From Suillus spraguei (lineage: Eukaryota > Basidiomycota > Agaricomycetes > Boletales > Suillaceae): a DNA stretch of 64,000 nucleotides. The notes beneath the pieces were generated by a model. The model had not been told where the DNA came from. It worked only from the letters and a program-made list of their open reading frames with translations, and did no database searches. A program made the translations under genes and the position numbers. Below, piece by piece: positions 49,926 to 61,997 of this stretch. The stretch's first letter is position 1. Every line of letters begins with the position of its first letter. The stretch is from NCBI GenBank assembly GCA_016800925.1, contig JABCPU010000219.1, forward strand, positions 1-64,000. Direction: 5' to 3'.

Positions 49926-50678
49926 GTCGACTGCAAGTTCTAGATATATTCATCAATGTCATTGCTACTCAACATAATACCAATGACACGAAGTCTGGAG
50001 ATCTGAAGACCAACTACCATGTCAGCAATGAGAACGGTCCAAAGTCGATGGAAGGACAATGACGATAAAAGATCAAGACGGTTGACAGGAGGGACATTAC
50101 TGCGCAATCTATGTCAAATAAACGAATCAGCACAATGCCATAACACGCAAATAATCGACCAACTGTACGAATAGCAGCTTGCGTACCGTTTTCATCCTCA
50201 TACATACTACATAGCCTTGGGCCTGCTATGTCCCAAAAGCTGCTCGCTCAGTAGCCTTGGACGTGCTCGCTTGATGGGTGTCTCGACGTTGCTGTGACTG
50301 TCAACAGTTGCTTCAATGGACACAATCAACAAAGTAGATGCTTCTTTCTTATTCGTTTCCTCACCTTCTTCGTGTTGATACAACTGCCCAGAGAAAATAG
50401 ACTAGAGCAGTATCATCTACCTCAAGTCATGGAGGAGCAAGGCAGGCATACGAGGAGCGAGGACATCTTGAGGCCGTTCACCGCCCGATGATGGCATTAA
50501 ACTGAAGCGAACATGCATGTCAAAGAGTCTGGGGTCTTTTCGTTGCGAATGCCATGAGGGGAGTGATCCCAATCTTTCAAGAAGCATGTTACGACTCGAG
50601 TGACATTAAAGGTTGGACCCTGCATCTAAAAAGTCGAGTGTGCTCTAGCATGCTTTTAAGCAGTTTGTTTTTGGTATA
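49926..50678. other. No gene supported
   Basis: Only short frames on both strands. A plus-strand frame at 50294-50491 has a hydrophobic start (FFLIRFLTFFVLIQL) but no further support. Confidence 0.45.
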
Positions 50679-51186
50679 GCTCAGGTCAAGCGTTCGTAAC
50701 GTCCGGTTTTGGTTAAGTTAGTGCGATCAGTTTGTGACCACTGCATGCATTGCGCTCACACTTGCACTAGTTGCATTTTTTTTTTCGTTGCGGCTCAACT
50801 GCGCCATGTCGTCTATATTTTTTAGAGGTCAAATCAAGCTCATGTTATCTTCAGAGTGCGCTACCAGTAAAGTTGCAAGTTTTCGTAAGTGTCCGTAATG
50901 CGCGTAAGTTAAGCGAGAAGTTGGGTGTTTTGCAGATCTCGGAGTACGCCTCATGTTGGCCTCATGCCATTATCTGAAATGAATGCTTAACTTACGCGTG
51001 TTACGGAAACTTACGAACGCTTACGACTTCACACTCTGGATCTCTAAAATAATATAGACGACATGGTGCAGTTGAGCCGCAGGGAAACAAAAAATACAAT
51101 TAGTGCAAGTATGAGCGCATTGATAGTATCTGCAGGGGTCACAAAAACTTAACCAAAAACGGACGTTACGAACACTTGACCTGAGC
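50679..51186. mobile_element. 508-bp foldback (long inverted repeat) element with TA flanks
   Basis: The left arm, starting GCTCAGGTCAAGCGTTCGTA at 50679, matches the reverse complement of the right arm, ending CACTTGACCTGAGC at 51186. Pairing continues with small gaps: CGGTTTTGGTTAAG / CTTAACCAAAAACGG, GCGGCTCAACTGC / GCAGTTGAGCCGC, ATGTCGTCTATATT / AATATAGACGACAT, and GCGTAAGTTAAGC / GCTTAACTTACGCG. Arms are about 235 and 200 bases around a loop of about 70. TA borders both ends (50677-50678 and 51187-51188), as for Tc1/mariner-type insertion. There is no coding capacity; frames inside are incidental. Confidence 0.85.
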
Positions 51187-51317
51187 TAACTAAAAAGCAT
51201 ATGCACATGTGCATCTTGTGAGCGCTTTTGAACCAAGTCACATTTGTGTCGCTTAAAAAAAATAAACACTTGGCCGTCCTCTTGTTTGCAGGATGGCATT
51301 TAATTAATTAATTATTT

Positions 51318-51663
51318 AGGGGAGTTCAAAGTTGAATTTTTAATTTATCGATGTAAAAAAACACCATGCTGAACGCCACTGACTCAAGTTCTTCGATAGT
51401 ACTAGGCCGATGTCTAGCGATATTTTGCTCAGTGTGGTTATCTGCAGGATGATCCAGTGTTATATAGCTAGATGGGTTGTTGACTGCTTCATAGTGCAAA
51501 TTAGAAGAGAGCTACTGCCTGAGTAAACTGTTAAGAGTAGTCAACGCGTATTTGAAGGTCCGACTCATGTTGCCAGCAAAAATCTATCAAAGCTGATTTC
51601 ATTTTCGAAACATCCAAATCGACGTCCAAATCGGCCTCCACCAAATTCAACTTTGAACTCCCT
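51318..51663. mobile_element. 346-bp MITE-like element with about 20-bp inverted ends
   Basis: AGGGGAGTTCAAAGTTGAATT at the left (51318-51338) pairs with AATTCAACTTTGAACTCCCT at the right (51644-51663), with a single-base length difference. The interior is noncoding. No exact target duplication is seen, though AATTATTT on the left and AATCATCT on the right are similar. It sits 131 bases from the foldback element. Confidence 0.65.
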
Positions 51664-52062
51664 GAATCATCTAGAATCTAGAATAATAATAATTCCGTTC
51701 ATGACACAGATGCAAAACCTCGCACGGTCTGCAAGGCTTGTAGCCGCTCATAATCTATGTTGGGTATGTGAAGAGTCTGAAGACAGTCTAGTATATTGAA
51801 TTCTTCCCTCACACTATTACAGGATTTCGTAAACTGTGCCCTGATCATGATGCTTGTGTATGTTTCCAACCACGTTTCAGTCTAACCAGTCCACACCTTC
51901 GGTACAGGAAGCAAAACAAGCGCTTCACCATGTGGCCTTCAGCGAAATTTGCTTGTGGTATCTAATGCTATAGTAGGTATGCCTTATCGAATGCCCTGAA
52001 CAGCCATTCTGAAGCCCATATATATATGAGCGTCACTTGGTTCTGAGATTGACGAGGACACC

Positions 52063-55000
52063 ATGAAAGCCCCATCTAAACCATTATTTTCATCACTGTC
52101 CAACCGCGGTTTGAAGGTCGCCTGCATTGCATTGCATATAGTTCCCATAATCATCCACTTCGGTTTATTCCTGTTGTACTACACGGGAAGCTCCACCACG
52201 ATCCGTTCTACCACCTATTCGGTCTTCGTTTTATTTGTCGAATGTTATCTGGTATGTGTACTGGTTTGTCATCATAATTCGAAGTAATCAAAAATTTGCT
52301 AGCTATTGCTCATTTCGCTATATCGCTTGATGCAAGCGCTTATTTTCAGGCAGCAGTTCTGTGGCGAATTTAGATTGACCGCTGTGTACGACATAATGAA
52401 TGCCATGTATGGATCCGGCGCCGCACTAGCTGTCTTTTGGGACCAACTATCGACTGCCACAGTGTGCTCAGAGGCGATTGTCTTTCTTCTCTACATCATA
52501 GTCTTAACCGTTTTTCAACCTTATGGTATTCTGAGTCTGGTGCTAGTCTCAAAACCCACTGTAGCTTCTGCACTGTCGTCTACATGGTCAGAGATCGAGG
52601 TCACTCTGGAAGTAGGTTGCTCGTATTCTCTTACACGGTCACTACGGAGATGCTGATTAAAAAAATCTACACACCAGCTTGATCATACTTCGGTATGTAA
52701 CTCTATCTTTCCCTCGCAGTTTCAGGACTAAGAACAAAATCCAGAACTTGATCGCTTTACTTGCTTCCTGCTCGCTTCTTGGGCTCCTTATTGCTATGCT
52801 CGCAAGAAGGACAGGATCAAGTGTATGGGTGTATGGCCTATCTTTCATGTGGTTGACAAAACATTCAGAGCATCTTACAACCCAATTTGCCCGTATTCCA
52901 CGTCCTGATTATCAGGTGCTCCGCAGGGCCGGAATGTTTCGAGTCAGAGTTCAAGACAGTGATGGTACGATCCGTGCAATCGATGGCCTTCCAGATATAG
53001 CAAATGAACTTCAACGGCTGGGGACCCATGAAGGTGCCACTTTAGAGTTGGTATCCCTCGTTTACTAACGTGTTGGCATTATTTCAGAGACGGAGACACA
53101 CCGCCCCAGACAATCCAAGCAGTACTATATTTGCATGGGCTTACATATCCTCTTTGTTATCCTAAACGCTCTCCTCTATGTTGCAATCATCCGCGACAAG
53201 ACACATGACATTATGTTCTCTACGTCTCACACTAAGATGTGGGAGTTTGGCATCCGCCATGGTATACAGGCATATTACACTGTAAGATTCAGCAGGCTGG
53301 TCAAAACGTAGACTAATGATATTCTGTAGTTGTCGATCGCCGCCCTAGTTTACTGTGCTCAAAGGGTCACTCTTGACCATGATCTAGCACGCTTTCAGTC
53401 TCTTTCTTCATTGTATGATGTCAGGGATTCCTGGGGCAACTGGCTTGCGGCTTCCATAAGCTTGACAGGCCAGTTCCGATATCCTGGTTCTACATCTCGC
53501 ACGAGGATCTTTTGCGTGTTTAGCTACCTCTTTTCCCTCTCATCCATTTCTTCCCTGCGACCATATATCCTTTCACCTCAATCTTACACCATTACCACCA
53601 ATGGACTATCATCTACACAACTCGCATGGCCGGATCCAGCAATAAACCTTAGCACTCTGGATTGGAATGCGATAACTTTAGCTGCCTTACCTTCGAGTCA
53701 GATCAAAGGGGTTGTGACCACAGGGCTATCAGGCGGCTTATTGTACGACAAATTATTTCCAAATTCTGGATTTGGGACTGCGGTTGTGAACGCAACACTC
53801 ATAGATGCCGACTGCTCCTTGTTGCCGAGTTCATTTTGGTCCAATACTGATGGTTCTCCTCGACTTGAAGACTTCATCAGCGTGATTCCTTGTATGTCTG
53901 TTAATTATTTGATGTCGTGACTACTAACCACCTGTATGCAGGGTCAGATCACATCTTACACATAGCGTCTACTGAGGTAGATAAATTGCAAATTCCGTTG
54001 TTGCATAAGTCATCGTTAACAGACCTTGCAGAATCATCTCACTTTTCTTGTTACGACAGCAATGGCTGGAAGTGGAGTGGTGCTAGAGAACGCTTCAGTG
54101 TCTATGCCGTGGGTGATGCACGATAGCAACGGTAAGCACGATTCTTCTGCGACACACTATCAATGATTATGTTGTTGTCATTTTTACTAGGGCATGAAGT
54201 ATCTAGTATGCAAGTGATAGGATACATGGTTGCGTGTCACATGTCTCTTGAGAAGCATGCGGCTAGCGTCGACGTTCAATCCAATTTACTTCTTGATACC
54301 ACATATAATTCGGTATCCCCAGATGATCGGTGGACAATCTTCACAGGGAATTCTCCCTCCACAGATCAAGCCTTAGATTGGGTGTGTGGAATTAGTCTTC
54401 ATACCCGGCCGCCAAAAGTGTAGTGACACAACTTACAGTTCAAAGCACCTTTCCTCGCGAAGCCGTTTGAAGGAACACCGATGGAAGCGATATATTGGAA
54501 CAACAGCATGTCACCTGGGACATGTGTAAGCGGCAGCAATGGTGGTATGTGCAGATATATGCCAGAAAGGTCAGTTCGGTATCCGCTGATATTGCGATGA
54601 GACTTAGGATTTGTGGTATTGCCTAGACTGCTTATGGATTTTCTGAATATGACCCAGGAGCAGATAATTCCTACAATATTTAACGATAGCACGCCCACCT
54701 TCACTTTGTCTCCACTCAAGCTAGAAAGGGCTTTGTCACAGTACTTTGGGACGATGATCTGGACAGGTAACTTCTATACCTTTTCCGACCCAGAAAAACT
54801 CATCGCAGATTTTCTCTAGCTGCACAGCTTGGCGGGCGTAAGGGAGGGTTTGACAGGGCAACCGGACAGGCCGAAATCAACCAAAATGTGACAACGATAA
54901 CGGTCCACGTGAGTTAACCCCCCATCTCGAATCTGTGCAGCTTTATAGCCCTTATTTTAGCTTTCTCACAAACCATTGTTGGGGGCGCTTGTGATCTCAC

Positions 55001-55485
55001 TCATCTGTTTGGTTTTGATCTTCGTGTTGGCTGGATTTCGTCCCGGTTGCAAGAGTTTTGTTGGAGGCTTCGGAGCTTTACATATGATCTGGCTCACGAC
55101 CCGCCTACCAAAAACTGCCAAAGTTCTTGGCTCCACTCCGCGCAGTATATATCTGGATTCACGTCACCTTCGTTATATTGGAGAGTGCATTAAGGTTCAA
55201 CTGGCCGATGAAGTCCCCCGAGAGGAGGTCGACGAAGTCAAACTCGAGAAGTTTAGGATCGAAAATGACCTTGAGAAAGAGGGTGAAGGTAATGATGACT
55301 CAGTGACGCCAATACCACCAAAGGTCGAACCCACGCAGAAGATTGACGACAACAGGATTGAAGATGATGGTGATAACCAAGTCTGTGGCCTTGAGAGAGG
55401 AGATAGAAGCGTTGACAAGTCAGTGTCACTAACACTCGGGTTCAACTGGACGAGGCCGCAGAGGATGTTGGCGAAGACAAGCTGA
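52063..55485 (+). CDS. Multi-pass membrane protein of unknown function
   Basis: A multi-exon gene for perhaps 850-900 residues, starting MKAPSKPLFSSLSNRGLKVA. The N-terminal half has several hydrophobic segments (ACIALHIVPIIIHFGLFLLY, SVFVLFVECYLLLLISLY, IVFLLYIIVLTVFQPYGILS, LIALLASCSLLGLLIAMLA), then a conserved-looking ARIPRPDYQVLRRAGMFRVR segment. More helices follow (ILFVILNALLYVAIIRD), then a long, probably extracellular region rich in Ser/Thr (SYTITTNGLSSTQLAWPDPA, STLDWNAITLAALPSSQIKG). A last helix LGALVISLICLVLIFVLAGF precedes an acidic cytosolic tail ending PQRMLAKTS-stop at 55485. I recognise no named family, only the general type of large basidiomycete membrane proteins. Intron choices in the middle (for example a 27-base GTATGT...CAG at about 52693) are uncertain. 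Confidence 0.6.
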
Positions 55486-55975
55486 AGGAGAACTCAAAAT
55501 GAGCAAATTGGGTGTGGAATTACTCAGGCATCCCTGGATCTTTGGTAGTTACATGTGCTTGCCGCTGCGCGGCATGTTGGATAAATCTAGTTCGTTTCTT
55601 TATATATAACAAAAAATTTGACATATTGAGATCGTCGTTTAGTTTGTCCGGAAATAGGATGTGCGAATCGTCTGGTTGACGGATCCGTGAAAGGGCTGTA
55701 CATGTGTAGAGTTGACTGTGTGCGAACACATTGCAGGTCGAGAACGGTCTTGTCGGCCCGAACCAGGGTGGAAATGACAAATGTAGGATGTAAGACGAGT
55801 TTCACCAGCGCCATATCGGTTTATGCCAAGATCAAATGGTCGCCGGCTGTCGCATCCACGTCTGCTCAATTATAATGCTCGAGCATTTTAATCGATTAAA
55901 ATGACCCTAAAAAGTTCTGACAATTGTTCATTAGTTCACTGATGAAATATGATAGGCAACATTACAAGGTAGTCG
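55486..55975. other. Intergenic, no gene supported
   Basis: 3' flank of the membrane protein gene. Short minus-strand frames have no recognisable content. Confidence 0.5.
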
Positions 55976-56945
55976 GGTGTGTGTTCTGGTGCGTTCAATG
56001 GAGTGTGCTCAGCTTCTTTCAGGAAAAAGTAAGATTCGTCATCAGGTAAATTTCTGCATGCTGTGTTGAGTTATCCGCAAGTCTCAGACACGTCGTCGAA
56101 GTACGATTGTACAGGGAACCCGCTGACAAATGCGTAGCATATGATTTAAGGTTTAAGTCACTGTTTCGGCTCCTTCCGAGTCGAGATATTCCAACATGCT
56201 GGAGGGTAAATTTAATCCTGGCGTTCAAACACGCATATCAGGGCCATCACTTGTGCAACTGCCACTACCTATGTCATTGCCGTCCAACGTGATTAGAACA
56301 GACGATATTAGTTCGGTCTCAGGTCAAACCTGCTATTGCCAACTCAGAGGCGCCGGCCCTCGGGCCATGCCAATGCATGATGCACGGTCTCCCGCGACCC
56401 TCGTGTGGCTTGCCTAGGACCTGTTACTGCCTCCTATATTCTTGCCTCGACTGTATCCCTAACGCTTGGAGACACAAAATGTTTGCATTCGCGTCACCGG
56501 CTGAGTTGGTAGTGGTAAGTGGTCGAGTCATTTACCCGTCTCGATAATGCTGCTAAGACTTCGCTCTTGCTGTGATCTTCAGTTTTATATTCGTTCGGAC
56601 TTAAAACCTGATAAGCAGCCTGCGTTTTGCTCACATACGGTGTTTGTTCGAACCCTATAGTCACAGTACACGGTACTCTAGCTGAGTATACATGCTGTAG
56701 TATGCAACGATAATGCACCACAGGCACATGCCGATGTCGATATATAAACGAATGGAATATACACGCAGATTCCAATTGATTGAGGTGCAAGGCAAGAGGA
56801 AAAGTCGATTGAGTATATGATCTAGAGCACAGAAGGGAAAATGGTGGTGAGTCGCCTCATTCGATGCTGAGCTTAGTCAAGATCGTCGAAGCACCACTTA
56901 TACTTCGCTTGCCATAATCCAAGCTGCAAATACAACAAGTACGAC
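55976..56945. repeat. Segmental duplication, copy A
   Basis: Blocks here align in the same order with 58596-59819. First, CTGGTGCGTTCAATGGAGT near 55988 and AAGTAAGATTCGTCATC near 56028 match about 58609-58640. Then a long stretch 56390-56865 (from CGCGACCCTCGTGTGGCTTG through TGATCTAGAGCACAGAAG) matches 59090-59525. Finally ATCCAAGCTGCAAATACAAC at about 56918 matches 59796, which lies inside the signal-peptide codons of the membrane protein gene there. Copy A therefore lacks about 200 bases before that gene and most of the gene itself. Confidence 0.85.
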
Positions 56946-56955
56946 TGTGAATGAA

Positions 56956-56957
<2 letters not shown>

Positions 56958-56996
<39 letters not shown>
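56958..56996. repeat. A39 homopolymer tract
   Basis: Thirty-nine consecutive A residues on the plus strand. The tract sits exactly between the end of duplication copy A and the stop codon (57003) of the minus-strand gene next to it. Confidence 0.95.
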
Positions 56997-56999
<3 letters not shown>

Positions 57000-57002
57000 C
57001 TA

Positions 57003-57767
57003 CTATAACCAAGGTTTAGGATGAGCTTGAAGAGGCAAAGTTTGAGAATGAACGAGAGGGTTTGGTGGAATGGAGCCATAACTAGGCGTGATCTTGAATT
57101 CCATTTTAGTAGTAGTACCAGGCACGAGGAGAGCTAATATTTGTTGTATTCAACGACGAGCGGTTAATCAGATAGTAACCAAAAACTCACTTCTAGAATG
57201 ATGATCGAGAAGCGTCTCGACGCTTTCTTCTACCATACCGATGTAGTCATGTTCACAGGTGTAACGTGTTGCGAAGACTTGGAAGGAAATTTTGGACGAC
57301 GCCTGTACATTTCTTACTAGGAGTCAATATCATGAACTCACGGGTACAATGTATCTCACAGTGCTAGCTCAGTCTTCAATCGCAAGGATGATCTCTTAGT
57401 AGTGATAACCTGGTCAGGGCGGGGCTGTCCATCTACAGAAACTTTGACAAAGAAGCTGTCGCAAAACGTTATCGGATGGATCCGTGGTGGATCATGCAAG
57501 TGTACATCTGATTGACGTCAAAAATTATCAAGAGTAACTGTCGTTCGAATTGATCTTACGTACCAAAGATCCGCACTACGCCGGGAAATGTTCTGACAGC
57601 ATCCCCATCGCCATGACTTGTCCTGTCATTGCATTTAAGTCCGTTATTTCCCAATCATAGGTAGATTCGCACAAGTTGGTGCTTGAATGCGTCTCTGCAT
57701 AATGGGGATCAAAGCTTGGACATGTGTGACGCCTGTCTGTAGAACCTCTTGGGAATGCTGGCGCCAT
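57003..57767 (-). CDS. Small protein, weakly C2-like, unknown
   Basis: The start MAPAFPRGSTDRRHTCPSFD at 57767 is followed, after a GTGCGA...GACAG intron, by TSHGDGDAVRTFPGVVRIFD, a second intron, and VHLHDPPRIHPITFCDSFFV then KVSVDGQPRPDQ. A further exon reads KISFQVFATRYTCEHDYIGM then VEESVETLLDHHSR, and the last reads LLVPGTTTKMEFKITPSYGS ending HPKPWL-stop at 57003. The beta-strand pattern (VRIFDVHLHDPP...FFVKVSVDG) is reminiscent of C2 domains, but I would not assign one. At about 57365-57420 I found no phase-consistent join: the natural frame there (IILAIED, then STVRYIVP) meets a TGA, so the gene may be broken or my exon choice wrong. Confidence 0.5.
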
Positions 57768-58595
57768 GATGCAAATTCTTCAATCTTTCTTGCTTGCTTT
57801 TATACAGATTACAGCGGAAGCGAGTAAATTAATGCGAAAGCTGTGAAATCAAATTGGGGGTATCCCATGAGGTGACCGCCTGTACTTTCAGGTTCTTTTT
57901 CCCTGATCATAGCACCCATTCGAACACGGGCACTGAGTTTATTAATGAACTAACTGGAGCTTGGAGCGCCGGTACATACTTGGCTTCAAAATGTTACCTC
58001 GTGTACCATAACCTTGATTATATTACGGCCAAGGACTGAAGACCGACCACTGATAGCACGTAGCACGTCTTGTTGTCTGACTAGAGGATTACCGCGACAT
58101 TAGTACTGGAAGCTTGAGCAGTGGCAGGCAATTGCGGTATTTTACCGCACAACGCCTGCATCAAATTATAAGATCAAACGACTCATTAGCGAGGCTCGAT
58201 AGTCCCTGGAGCCTCATGCTGGGTACCAAGAAGCTAGGAAGGTGAAGATCCTTGAAACAGTAAGAATGGCCCGGGTTCGTGGGCTGAGATAAATAGATAC
58301 TGAGCATGCTTGAAGTCACAATTAAAATGCCCCAGGCCCATGATATGATATGTACAACAAAGTCAGTGGTGAAGTGGGGACCGCATCCAACTAGTACGGT
58401 ACCTGAGAATCTTTCAAGATGTTGGTTGTGGTCTGAATATCTATGATTTGTACTGAGTGTGGTCTAGCTTGCACTGCATCAGTCGGATGGGCACAGGGTA
58501 CTATAGTAGGTTTGCACGATGGAGCCGAAGCGAAGCCAACTGGCGACAGGGTTGGCATTGCATAATGTGGTAAGGAAGCCTTTGGTTTTGACGCT
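57768..58595. other. Intergenic, no gene supported
   Basis: Upstream of the C2-like gene. No frames or repeats that I can support. Confidence 0.5.
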
Positions 58596-59819
58596 GGTGT
58601 GTGTTCTGGTGCGTAATGGAGTAAGATTCGTCATCCTGCATGCTGTGGCGGCATTACTAATTAGGGTCATCAATGCTCCATGTAATTGCCGTTTATTGAA
58701 CAGACGAGGCCTCATTATGATCTAGGAGTTTTATGTTCCCCACTTCCATTCGAATTTCTGAAGCACTTTGCTCCCAAATGTTGGGGAGTACGGTATAAGG
58801 TACTATTAGAGCAGCTCAGCAGATATCAAGACCTTAACACCACTCGGCAAGTTATCAACTTAATATAATTTGAAGGTCAAGTACATTGTCGATAGTACAT
58901 CTACTAGCGCCCACGCTGAATGCCGCCGCCCACTGGCAGGATTCTGCTTCTCGCACTCTCTCTGCATGCTGGCTCCTTCACCCGTGTGTGGCATTCGCCT
59001 GGCGACTCAATGTCATGCAGTCTCCCACAGTAAGCTACGCACCCAACCTACTGCAACCACGCCGCTGGTACTGGCCCCCCGGGCCATACGCCGCGACCCT
59101 CGTGTGACTCGCCTGCGTGTTACTGCCTCCTATATTCCGGCCTCGACTGCATCCCTAACGCTTGAGACATAAGATGTTTTTGCATTCGTGTCACCGGCTG
59201 CTTGGTAGTGGTAAGTGGTTGAGTTATTTACCTGTCTCGATAATGCTGCTGAGAGATTCGCTCTCGCTGTAATATTCAGTTTCACATTTCTTCGGACTTA
59301 AACTTCTACGTTTTGCCCACTTTTTGCCTGTATCGGTGTTTGTTCGAGCCCTATAGTTACAGTACACGGTACTCTAGCTGAGTATATGTGCTGTATGTAT
59401 AATGCACCACAGGCGAACGTCGATGTCAATATATAAATGAATGAAAGACACACGCAGATACCAATTGATGGAGGTGCAAGGCAAGAGAAGAAAATCGATT
59501 GAGGATATGATCTAGAGCACAGAAGCGATGAGTTTTCGGGACTCAAGAATTCGATGCTTGAGCTTAGTCATGATCGAAGCTTCAAAGCCGCATCAGGCAA
59601 ACCAGGTTTCATTGTACTAGCACTGCTTGGCGCCTCAGATCTTCAGACCTCAAGGCCTCAGGCCCAGGCTTGACCGAGATGATGCGGCACCGTCAGTACA
59701 ATACAAATAGTGAAGCATGCATACCATGTCATGTACACATCCAACATGACAACAATACGCTCACTCCTCTGCGTCTTCCTTTACCTCGTCGGAGTGATCC
59801 AAGCTGCAAATACAACAAC
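58596..59819. repeat. Segmental duplication, copy B
   Basis: The longer partner of the copy at 55976-56945, in the same orientation about 2.6-2.9 kb downstream. The best block is 59090-59525, which shares long exact words such as GTACACGGTACTCTAGCTGA and GGAGGTGCAAGGCAAGAG at roughly 85-90 percent identity by eye. The right part carries the promoter and first codons of the membrane protein gene starting at 59746. Confidence 0.85.
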
Positions 59820-61227
59820 AACAACTACTAGCGATAGTTTTAAGTTCCACCCGCATCATTCACTACCAGAACCCTGTGGTCAATCGTCTCCAGCTCCGTC
59901 CTCACTCTGTTTGCCTGTGTATACAGTGCTATTCACGCCAACATTCCAAGTCCCAAAGACAGCCCAAATAATATCATACTGCGGCGACTTGGGATCATGA
60001 TAATGGCACTCATTGCCCCTGAACTGATCGTCACATGGGCTATGCGCCAGTGGCTCAGTGCTCGTCAAGTTACAAGACAGTTCAAGAAAGATCCGCATAA
60101 CGTTCCCTTTGGACCCCGGGCCCTTTGCTTCCTTCTCATTGGTAAATGTGCATCATTCCCTGGTGCTCTCGCGAAGTGGGCCAAAAAGTCAATTAATAAT
60201 TATTTCTCAGAGCAATTTGAAGGTAAGCCTCATTCGTGCTCACTTTGAAACACGTTCAAGTTGGCTCATATATCCTTAGATTATGCGTGGACCCAGACGC
60301 ACAGCTTCTTTGTGCTCATGGGTGGTTATATGCTTTATGTGGACGGAGAACCCTATCTTACACTACGTCCTGATGACATAGAAAAACTGACAGATGAAAA
60401 GTGTATCGTCTTCCCCACGCTAACGGCAAGGCAGATCCACGACAGGAGTAAAGGCAACGCGATGTCGAAAGGATTGGTCGTGCTTCAGGTGGCCTGGTTT
60501 GTTATGCAGCTCATCACCCGCGCTATCTATCACCTCGAAACCACCCAGCTCGAAATAGGGACACTCGCTTTTGCGGTTCTCAATTTCCTAACCTATGCTG
60601 TGTGGTGGGATAAGCCTCTCAATGTGCAATGTCCACATCCAGTATACTGGAAGTCGACCGAGTCAAAGCCAGAGAATTACATTCATGAGTATGTATGTGC
60701 CTCAATAATTACGCTGCTGCTGATTATCATGTCACCTTGGTGTCAATAATAGAGACGAAATCATTTCACATGCGATCTTTGCAGTCATCCGCCCAATACT
60801 TGAACTGATAGGCTCACCTATCATTCCCATATCTCAAAGGTTCCGAGTTCCAACATTTGATGGCAGCATCGGACTCGAGGCGAAAAACAAGAGGGTTCTT
60901 CTGCTCACCGGATTGCTCATGGCAACTATATTCGGCGGCATCCATTGTATGGCTTGGTATTTTGCCTTCTCCACATACCAGGAGCAGGTGCTATGGCGCA
61001 TGAGTGCCGTTGCCATAACTTTCACACCCTGGCTTTGTCTTCTCTCATTATTTTGTAAGGTCCCGACCCCACCAAAGCCGCTGGGTATCCTGGTCTATGG
61101 ACTATATGTTATGTTGTACATCACATCGCGTACCGTCCTCTTGGTACTCATGTTTACCACTTTACGCAATCTTCCTTCTGACGCATACAAGGCGATATCG
61201 TGGACTAGTTTAGTGCCGCACTTATAA
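59746..61227 (+). CDS. Multi-pass membrane protein of a basidiomycete family, possible frameshift near N-terminus
   Basis: The start MTTIRSLLCVFLYLVGVIQA looks like a signal peptide, followed by Thr-rich residues. The family-like sequence continues in another frame: TRTLWSIVSSSVLTLFACVY, SAIHANIPSPKDS, RRLGIMIMALIAPELIVTWA, MRQWLSARQVTRQFKK and FLLIGKCASFPGALAKWAKK. Clean introns follow at 60223-60280 and about 60689-60750. Later exons give DYAWTQTHSFFVLMGGYMLY, VDGEPYLTLRPDDIEKLTDE, then four or five hydrophobic segments ending AISWTSLVPHL-stop at 61227. The frame change lies near 59860; no intron of suitable phase explains it, so it is a frameshift, an unrecognised intron or a wrong start. 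Such proteins are abundant in mushrooms and of unknown function; the length of about 430 residues is normal. Confidence 0.7.
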
Positions 61228-61997
61228 TTCTCGATCATGGTTCTTCAAGTTATGATACATTTATGATATTCAGGTGGGGCATTCTCAACCGAGCGATCTT
61301 ATCACATGACTCGCACGAACTTGAACTGGCTTAGATCACCATGGACGGCAAGGCTGTTTGGTACGCTGAGTTTGATACATAAAGGACGAATGAACAGATG
61401 ACAGCATCCTTCGTCGAGGGGTCACCTTTGGACGCTGTGCAGTGTGCGCCTCTATTACCTAGAGATCTGGTTTCTGCACATGAAAAATTTGTTGCTGGGA
61501 AGACAGGTGCATGGATCATCTGGTTATAATGCTTACACTGATGCCTTTATAAATAAACTATGTGTGTTGGCAGGCTTTCAATCTTTGGCAAAGCAGGCCT
61601 CTCTATCAACGGTTGTGGAAGGAGTGAAAGTTCAAGAAGGGAATGTCACAGGGGCTGGACGCTTATACGACGACAAACATTGACAGTAAGGGCATTTTTC
61701 GGATATGCACATGACATGGCAGTGTACAGATGCGCGTTTGGAATTGATCTAAACTTATACGGGGCGCTTATTGCATTTGTTTAGATCCTTCCTGGTGCAT
61801 CGCCTGCCTCTCCTCGCTCTCCTTTCCCCGTGCACAAGAAGACATCGATAAGGAACAACAAATAAGGAAAATGGCCTCTTGCCGTTCCTCTGAGAATGTG
61901 TCCTCTTCTCACTCTGGATCTGAACTTGAGTCAACTGACCTGTCCAAACGTATGCCTGCACCTCTCGCCGACACGCATTGGACTTGACCTCGAATTC
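61228..61997. other. Intergenic, no gene supported
   Basis: Short frames only (for example 61444-61683 +) with no recognisable domain. Confidence 0.5.

Noticed and set aside
56640..56660. GTTCGAACCC word, possible tRNA T arm
   Set aside because: No cloverleaf on either strand; it belongs to the duplicated segment and recurs at 59340.
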